From an uncultured Oscillospiraceae bacterium (GTDB lineage: Bacteria; Bacillota; Clostridia; Oscillospirales; JAAYXM01), in contig CAKUEM010000058.1 of the NCBI GenBank assembly GCA_934646115.1, forward strand, positions 1 through 9,850: a DNA stretch of 9,850 bases. The letters are read 5' to 3'. Below are positions 5,840 through 9,850 of this stretch, piece by piece. The position numbers and the translations under genes are program-made. The stretch's first letter is position 1; every line of letters starts with the position of its first letter. Under the pieces are notes generated by a model. The model was not told where the DNA came from. It saw only the letters and a program-made list of their open reading frames with translations, and searched no databases.

Positions 5840-5847
5840 CTAGTTCG

Positions 5848-7671
5848 TTGAGAGACCAGAGTATTCGCAATATTGCGATCATTGCGCATGTTGACCACGG
5901 AAAAACCACACTGGTGGATGAAATGCTTAAGCAAAGCGGAACATTCCGCGAGAATCAAGTCGTTGCGGAGCGCGTGATGGATTCTAATGATATCGAGCGG
6001 GAGCGCGGGATCACGATCCTCGCGAAAAATACGGCGATCACATACCGCGATATAAAAATCAATATTATCGACACGCCGGGCCATGCGGATTTCGGCGGCG
6101 AGGTCGAGCGCATTTTAAAAATGGTCAACGGCGTCATCCTGCTTGTTGACGCGGCGGAAGGCCCGATGCCGCAAACGCGCTTTGTTCTGCAAAAGGCGCT
6201 TGAGCTTGGGCACCGCGTGATTGTTGTCGTGAATAAGATCGACCGGCAGGACGCGCGGCTTGACGAGATCGAGGACGAGGTGCTGGAGCTTTTGATGGAG
6301 CTGGATGCAAACGAAGAGCAGCTCGATTCTCCGATCCTCTATTGCTCGGCGCGCGCGGGCATCGCAAGCGAGGACGCGCACCAGCCGGGGACCGATTTGC
6401 GCCCGCTGCTGGATAAGATCATCGAATATATCCCCGGTCCGCTTGCGCCGAAGGATGAGCCGCTTTCCATGCTGATCTCCTCGATCGATTATAACGATTA
6501 TGTCGGGCGCATCGGCGTTGGGCGTATCGAGAGCGGAATCTTGCATCTGGGGCAGGAGGTCCTGCTCTGCGATTATCATAAGCTGCGCGAGCCGAAGAAA
6601 TCGAAAATCACCGCGATTTATGAGTTCGACGGGTTAGAGCGCGTGCCGGTTGAGGAAGCGGCGGCGGGCAACATCGTCTGCATTTCCGGCATGAGCGATA
6701 TCACGATCGGCGATACCGTTTGTGACCCGGCGCACCCGAACCCGCTTCCGTTTGTCAAAATTTCCGAGCCGACGGTGGAAATGACGTTCTCGGTCAACGA
6801 TTCACCGTTTGCGGGGCGCGAGGGCAAATTTGTGACCACGCGTAACCTGCGTGACCGGCTGGAGCGCGAGCTGCTGAAGGACGTTTCGCTTCGCGTCAGC
6901 GAGGTTGAGGGCGCGATGGATTCGTTCTGCGTGGCCGGGCGCGGCGAGATGCATCTTTCTATTTTGATCGAAACGATGCGCCGCGAAGGCTATGAGTTCC
7001 AGGTCAGCACGCCGCGCGTGCTTTATAAAGAGATCGGCGGCATTTTAAATGAGCCGATCGAGGAGCTGACGATCGATGTTCCGGAAGAATCGCTCGGCGC
7101 CGTGATGGAAAAAATGGGTCAGCGTAAGGCAGAGCTGCGGCAGATGACGCCGTTTGGCGCGCGGATGCGCGTGGAATTTTTGATCCCATCGCGCGGGCTG
7201 TTTGGCTATCGCAACGAGTTTTTAACCGATACCAAGGGCGAGGGGATTTTAAACGCCGTTTTTTATGGATATGCGCCGTTTAAGGGCGATATCCCGCGCC
7301 GTGCAACCGGTTCGCTCATCGCGTATGAGACGGGGGAGGCGGTCGCCTATGGGCTGTTCAACGCGCAGGAGCGCGGCGCGCTCTTTATCGACGCGGGCAC
7401 CCCGGTCTATGAGGGCATGGTGGTTGGCGTTTCGCCGAAGGCGGACGATATCACGGTCAATGTCTGCAAGAAAAAGCAGCTGACCAATATGCGCGCGTCC
7501 GGCAGCGATGATGCGCTGCGCCTGATCCCGCCGCGCCGCATGAGCTTAGAGCAGATGCTTGAATTTTTGGCGGATGATGAGCTGCTTGAGGTCACGCCGG
7601 AGAATTTGCGTATCCGCAAGCGGATCCTTGACCATGCATCCCGCATGAAGGCGCTGAAGGCAAAGGCATAA
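5848..7671 (+). CDS. typA: Translational GTPase TypA/BipA
   Basis: A ribosome-associated GTPase related to EF-G, involved in ribosome assembly and in growth under stress such as cold. The 607-residue product, a normal length, has all five G motifs: AHVDHGKT (13-20), RGITI with T56 in switch I, DTPGH (75-79), NKID (129-132) and SAR (167-169). An EF-Tu-like domain II follows, then EF-G-like domains III and V (VAGRGEMHLSILIETMRREG; SRGLFGYRNEFLTDTKGEGI) and the TypA-specific C-terminal domain, ending in the RIRKRILD region. It starts at a TTG, with AGGAG 8 bases upstream. No convincing promoter of its own is seen between secG and typA. The nearest -10-like hexamer is TAAAAT at 5700-5705, without a good -35. 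It is therefore expressed either by readthrough of the terminator at 5787-5817 or from a weak local promoter. Confidence 0.97.
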   Translation: MRDQSIRNIAIIAHVDHGKTTLVDEMLKQSGTFRENQVVAERVMDSNDIERERGITILAKNTAITYRDIKINIIDTPGHADFGGEVERILKMVNGVILLVDAAEGPMPQTRFVLQKALELGHRVIVVVNKIDRQDARLDEIEDEVLELLMELDANEEQLDSPILYCSARAGIASEDAHQPGTDLRPLLDKIIEYIPGPLAPKDEPLSMLISSIDYNDYVGRIGVGRIESGILHLGQEVLLCDYHKLREPKKSKITAIYEFDGLERVPVEEAAAGNIVCISGMSDITIGDTVCDPAHPNPLPFVKISEPTVEMTFSVNDSPFAGREGKFVTTRNLRDRLERELLKDVSLRVSEVEGAMDSFCVAGRGEMHLSILIETMRREGYEFQVSTPRVLYKEIGGILNEPIEELTIDVPEESLGAVMEKMGQRKAELRQMTPFGARMRVEFLIPSRGLFGYRNEFLTDTKGEGILNAVFYGYAPFKGDIPRRATGSLIAYETGEAVAYGLFNAQERGALFIDAGTPVYEGMVVGVSPKADDITVNVCKKKQLTNMRASGSDDALRLIPPRRMSLEQMLEFLADDELLEVTPENLRIRKRILDHASRMKALKAKA

Positions 7672-7683
7672 TACAATGAGAAC

Positions 7684-7718
7684 CGACCGGTGGAGAGTGA
7701 TCCGCCGGTCGTTTTTTT
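7684..7718 (+). terminator. Intrinsic terminator of typA
   Basis: A 10-base-pair stem (7684-7693 with 7702-7711, one G-U pair) closes an 8-base loop and is followed by seven T at 7712-7718. It starts 13 bases after the typA stop. Confidence 0.92.
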
Positions 7719-7739
7719 CGAGGAAATTTTGCGCGCCGG

Positions 7740-7768
7740 TTGTATTTCGGGCAAAAATCCGGTACAAT
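7740..7768 (+). promoter_or_regulatory. Sigma-A promoter of pgeF and the downstream lipoprotein gene
   Basis: TTGTAT (7740-7745) and TACAAT (7763-7768) with a 17-base spacer, just after the typA terminator and about 29 bases before the pgeF start codon. Confidence 0.75.
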
Positions 7769-7796
7769 ATGGAATAGAACAGAAAGGGGCAGCATT

Positions 7797-8603
7797 ATGG
7801 CGTTTGCAAGCAATCGCTGCGGCGATTTTCTTTATTATACCGTTCCGTCATTTACAAAAACCGGGCTTGTGCATCACGGCTTTACCACGCGCCTTGGCGG
7901 CGTGTCTGCGCCGCCGCTCGATCATATGAATCTGGGGATCGGGCGCGGCGATGATCCGGCAGCAGTGCGCGAAAATTATGCGATCGCCGGGCGGGCAATC
8001 GGGTTTCCGCCCGAGCGGCTGGTGTTTTTCCCGCAGGTGCATGGCAGCGATATTTTCGTTGCGGGAGAGCGGGATGCGGGCATGGGCTTTCGCGCCGCGC
8101 GCCCGGAGTTTGACGGGATCATCACAAATGAGAAAAATCTGCCGCTCGCCACATTCCATGCGGATTGCACGCCGATTTTCCTGCTCGATCCGGTACGCGG
8201 CGTGGCGGGCGTGGTGCATGCGGGCTGGCGCGGAACGGCGCGGCGCGCCGCAGGCTGCGCGGTTGCGAAAATGCAGGAGGTGTTTGCCTGCCGTCCGCAG
8301 GATATCCTCGCGGGAATCGGTCCATGCGGGCGGAGCTGCTGCTATGAAACCGATCAGGACGTGCCGGATGCGATGCGCGCCGCGCTGGGCGAAGACGCCG
8401 GGGCGCACATGCACCGCGCGGGCGCGAAATGGCGCGTGGACCTTGCGGGTTTAAACCGCCTGGTGCTGCTGCAAAGCGGCGTGCAGGCGGAGCATATCAC
8501 GATGAGTGAGCTATGCACCTGCTGCCAGCCGGACGTATTTTGGTCGCATCGGCGCACCGGCGGCGTGCGCGGCGCGATGGCGGCGATCATCATGTTGGTA
8601 TAA
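7797..8603 (+). CDS. pgeF: Laccase-domain purine nucleoside phosphorylase (YfiH/PgeF family)
   Basis: Members of this family were long annotated as polyphenol oxidase or laccase-domain protein. Characterised homologues act as purine nucleoside phosphorylases and adenosine deaminases, and a role in peptidoglycan editing has been proposed in E. coli. The 268-residue product shows the zinc-binding set: H82 in QVHGSDIF, C124 in HADCTPIFLLD and H141 in VVHAGWRGT. The family blocks HGFTTRLGGVS (27-37) and GIGPCGRSCCYET (173-185) are also present. There is no signal peptide, so it is cytosolic. AAAGGGG about 7 bases before the ATG at 7797 fixes the start. In-frame codons upstream lie inside the promoter. 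It has its own promoter and no terminator after it, and the solute-binding lipoprotein gene begins 12 bases on. Confidence 0.93.
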   Translation: MAFASNRCGDFLYYTVPSFTKTGLVHHGFTTRLGGVSAPPLDHMNLGIGRGDDPAAVRENYAIAGRAIGFPPERLVFFPQVHGSDIFVAGERDAGMGFRAARPEFDGIITNEKNLPLATFHADCTPIFLLDPVRGVAGVVHAGWRGTARRAAGCAVAKMQEVFACRPQDILAGIGPCGRSCCYETDQDVPDAMRAALGEDAGAHMHRAGAKWRVDLAGLNRLVLLQSGVQAEHITMSELCTCCQPDVFWSHRRTGGVRGAMAAIIMLV

Positions 8604-8615
8604 GAGGTGATTTGA

Positions 8616-9850
8616 ATGAAACGAGCGCTTGCATGGCTTTTGTGCGCGGCGCTGCTTCTCTCCGGCTGTACTGCTCCGGGCGAGGACGCGCCGGAGGATG
8701 GGCAGGGCGAGAGCGAACCCGCGCAGATCGCGAACGCGGAATTTGGCGTTGGCTATGTCTCCGAGGCGCGGATGGATCCGCTTGCCACCACAAATAAAGA
8801 GAATTTAGAGCTTGCCGGGCTGGTGTATGAGGGTCTGTTTGAGTTGGATGAAACGCTTGCCGTGCAGCCGGTTTTGTGCGATTCGTTTGAGATGAGTGGA
8901 AACACCTACCGCTTCCGTATCAAAAGCGGCGTCAAGTTTTCAGACGGGTCGGCTTTGACCGCGGGCGACGTGGTGTATTCGCTGCGCCGCGCGCTGCGCG
9001 AAGGCTCGTATTACGCTGCACGGCTTTCCAATATTTCCGGCGTGCGCGCGGAGGGCGGGGACGTTTTGGTCACGCTGCACCGAGCGAATGCCAATTTGCC
9101 GCGCCTGCTTGATATTCCCATCGTGAAGGAGGCGAGCGGCGACGCGCAAATCACGCTGGGTACCGGACCGTATTGCATCGTGTATTCGGCGGAAAATAAG
9201 GAATACAGCCTTACGAAGAATGTCCATTGGCGTGGCGATGCGCCGCCGTTTCAGACGATCCAGATGATCCAGACGGGCGGCGTGGATCAGCTGATCTGGG
9301 GCTTTGAGTCGATGAGTATCGACCTGGTCACGCTGGATCCGACCGGACCGAATCCGCTGCAATTCCGCGGGGAATATGAGTCGCACGAGGTCGCGACCAG
9401 CGTGCTGGTGTATCTCGGGTTCAACCTGCGCACGCGCGCATTTCAAAACGAAACGGTGCGCCGCGCGGTCGCCTGTGCCATCGACCGAAAAAGCGCGGTG
9501 GAGCAGGATTACGCGCTCATGGGGCACGCGGCGCTGCTGCCGGTGCATCCACTGTGCGCGGCGTATGACGAAACGGCGGCGGGTGCGCTTGTGTATTCCA
9601 TGGATCAGGCGATGGAGCTGATGAAGCAGGCGGGCTATCGCGATCAGGACGGGGACGGTCGCTTGGATTCCGGCGGAAGCCGCAGCTTCACGATCCTTGT
9701 CAATAACGAAAACAAAAGCCGCGTGGCGCTGGCGCAGCGCATCGTTCAAAGCCTTGGCGATCTGGGGTTGAACGTGAGCCTGCGCGAGGAAAAATGGGAG
9801 GACTATCAAAAGGCGCTGACGGCGGGCGATTTTGATCTGTATCTTGCGGA
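8616..9850 (+). CDS. ABC transporter solute-binding lipoprotein, family 5 (peptide/nickel type), partial
   Basis: The extracellular receptor of an ABC importer, anchored to the outer face of the membrane. Only the first 411 codons are visible; the family usually has 500-600. A lipoprotein signal peptide MKRALAWLLCAALLLSGC carries the lipobox LSGC, with lipidated Cys18, followed by a short acidic linker (20-37). The SBP_bac_5 fold is shown by LAGLVYEGLFELDET (67-80), YRFRIKSGVKFSDG with LTAGDVVYSLRRAL (98-127), the TGPYCI segment (183-188), YLGFNLRTRAFQNETVRRAV near 266-285 with CAIDR after it, and the D-rich turn DQDGDGRLD (343-351) common in this family. GAGGTG lies 6 bases before the ATG. 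Oligopeptides are the default guess for the ligand, but nickel, opines or sugars are also carried by this family. Co-transcription with pgeF is likely. Permease and ATPase genes would have to lie beyond the window. Confidence 0.92.
   Translation, partial: MKRALAWLLCAALLLSGCTAPGEDAPEDGQGESEPAQIANAEFGVGYVSEARMDPLATTNKENLELAGLVYEGLFELDETLAVQPVLCDSFEMSGNTYRFRIKSGVKFSDGSALTAGDVVYSLRRALREGSYYAARLSNISGVRAEGGDVLVTLHRANANLPRLLDIPIVKEASGDAQITLGTGPYCIVYSAENKEYSLTKNVHWRGDAPPFQTIQMIQTGGVDQLIWGFESMSIDLVTLDPTGPNPLQFRGEYESHEVATSVLVYLGFNLRTRAFQNETVRRAVACAIDRKSAVEQDYALMGHAALLPVHPLCAAYDETAAGALVYSMDQAMELMKQAGYRDQDGDGRLDSGGSRSFTILVNNENKSRVALAQRIVQSLGDLGLNVSLREEKWEDYQKALTAGDFDLYLA

Noticed and set aside
8940..9809. 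289-residue minus-strand open frame
   Set aside because: Lies antisense to the lipoprotein gene, has His/Arg-rich low-information sequence, and no ribosome binding site or family match.
1..9850. CRISPR array, insertion sequence, tRNA or defence system
   Set aside because: No regularly spaced repeats, transposase or integrase frames, tRNA cloverleaf, or nuclease/toxin modules were found in either strand.

Overview
The window looks like a moderately GC-rich chromosome segment from a member of the Bacillota, most likely class Clostridia. This rests on the MnmA sequence type, strong AGGAGG-like ribosome binding sites, textbook sigma-A promoters with 17-bp spacers, a Gram-positive-style SecG and a family 5 solute-binding lipoprotein. 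A lower-level placement (for example Christensenellales or Oscillospirales) cannot be made safely by eye. Nearly everything is housekeeping: DNA alkylation repair, tRNA maturation, protein export, ribosome assembly and nucleoside metabolism. I see no CRISPR array, insertion sequence, rRNA, tRNA, phage gene or recognisable defence system.

Layout from left to right. (1) Minus strand, 1-1254: one promoter drives an AlkA-type DNA glycosylase followed by an Ogt/MGMT methyltransferase. The methyltransferase reading frame is broken by a -1 shift just before its active site. (2) Plus strand, 1310-3066: a strong promoter drives a small HD-domain phosphohydrolase of unknown substrate, then mnmA (tRNA 2-thiouridylase) four bases later. 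(3) 3067-3220: a decayed C-terminal scrap of a cation:proton antiporter, itself frameshifted, lies directly behind the mnmA stop codon. (4) Minus strand, 3230-5286: cca (CCA-adding enzyme) is followed by a TetR-family regulator. The regulator has its own promoter, whose -35 box contains the cca stop codon, and a clear intrinsic terminator. (5) Divergent from cca, on the plus strand: secG with a roughly 85-base leader, then a 145-base gap holding a well-folded three-tier RNA hairpin and an intrinsic terminator, then typA/bipA with a TTG start and a terminator of its own. (6) Plus strand, 7740 to the window end: a promoter, pgeF/yfiH (multicopper oxidase-like laccase-domain purine nucleoside phosphorylase), and a family 5 ABC transporter solute-binding lipoprotein that runs off the edge.

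How they work together: alkA and ogt form a two-gene alkylation-damage repair unit. mnmA and cca both act on tRNA (wobble thiolation and 3'-CCA addition), and typA acts on the ribosome. secG is the small SecYEG subunit. The parts most worth a second look are not new protein families. They are the structured RNA plus terminator placed between secG and typA, the antiporter fossil behind mnmA, and the broken ogt.
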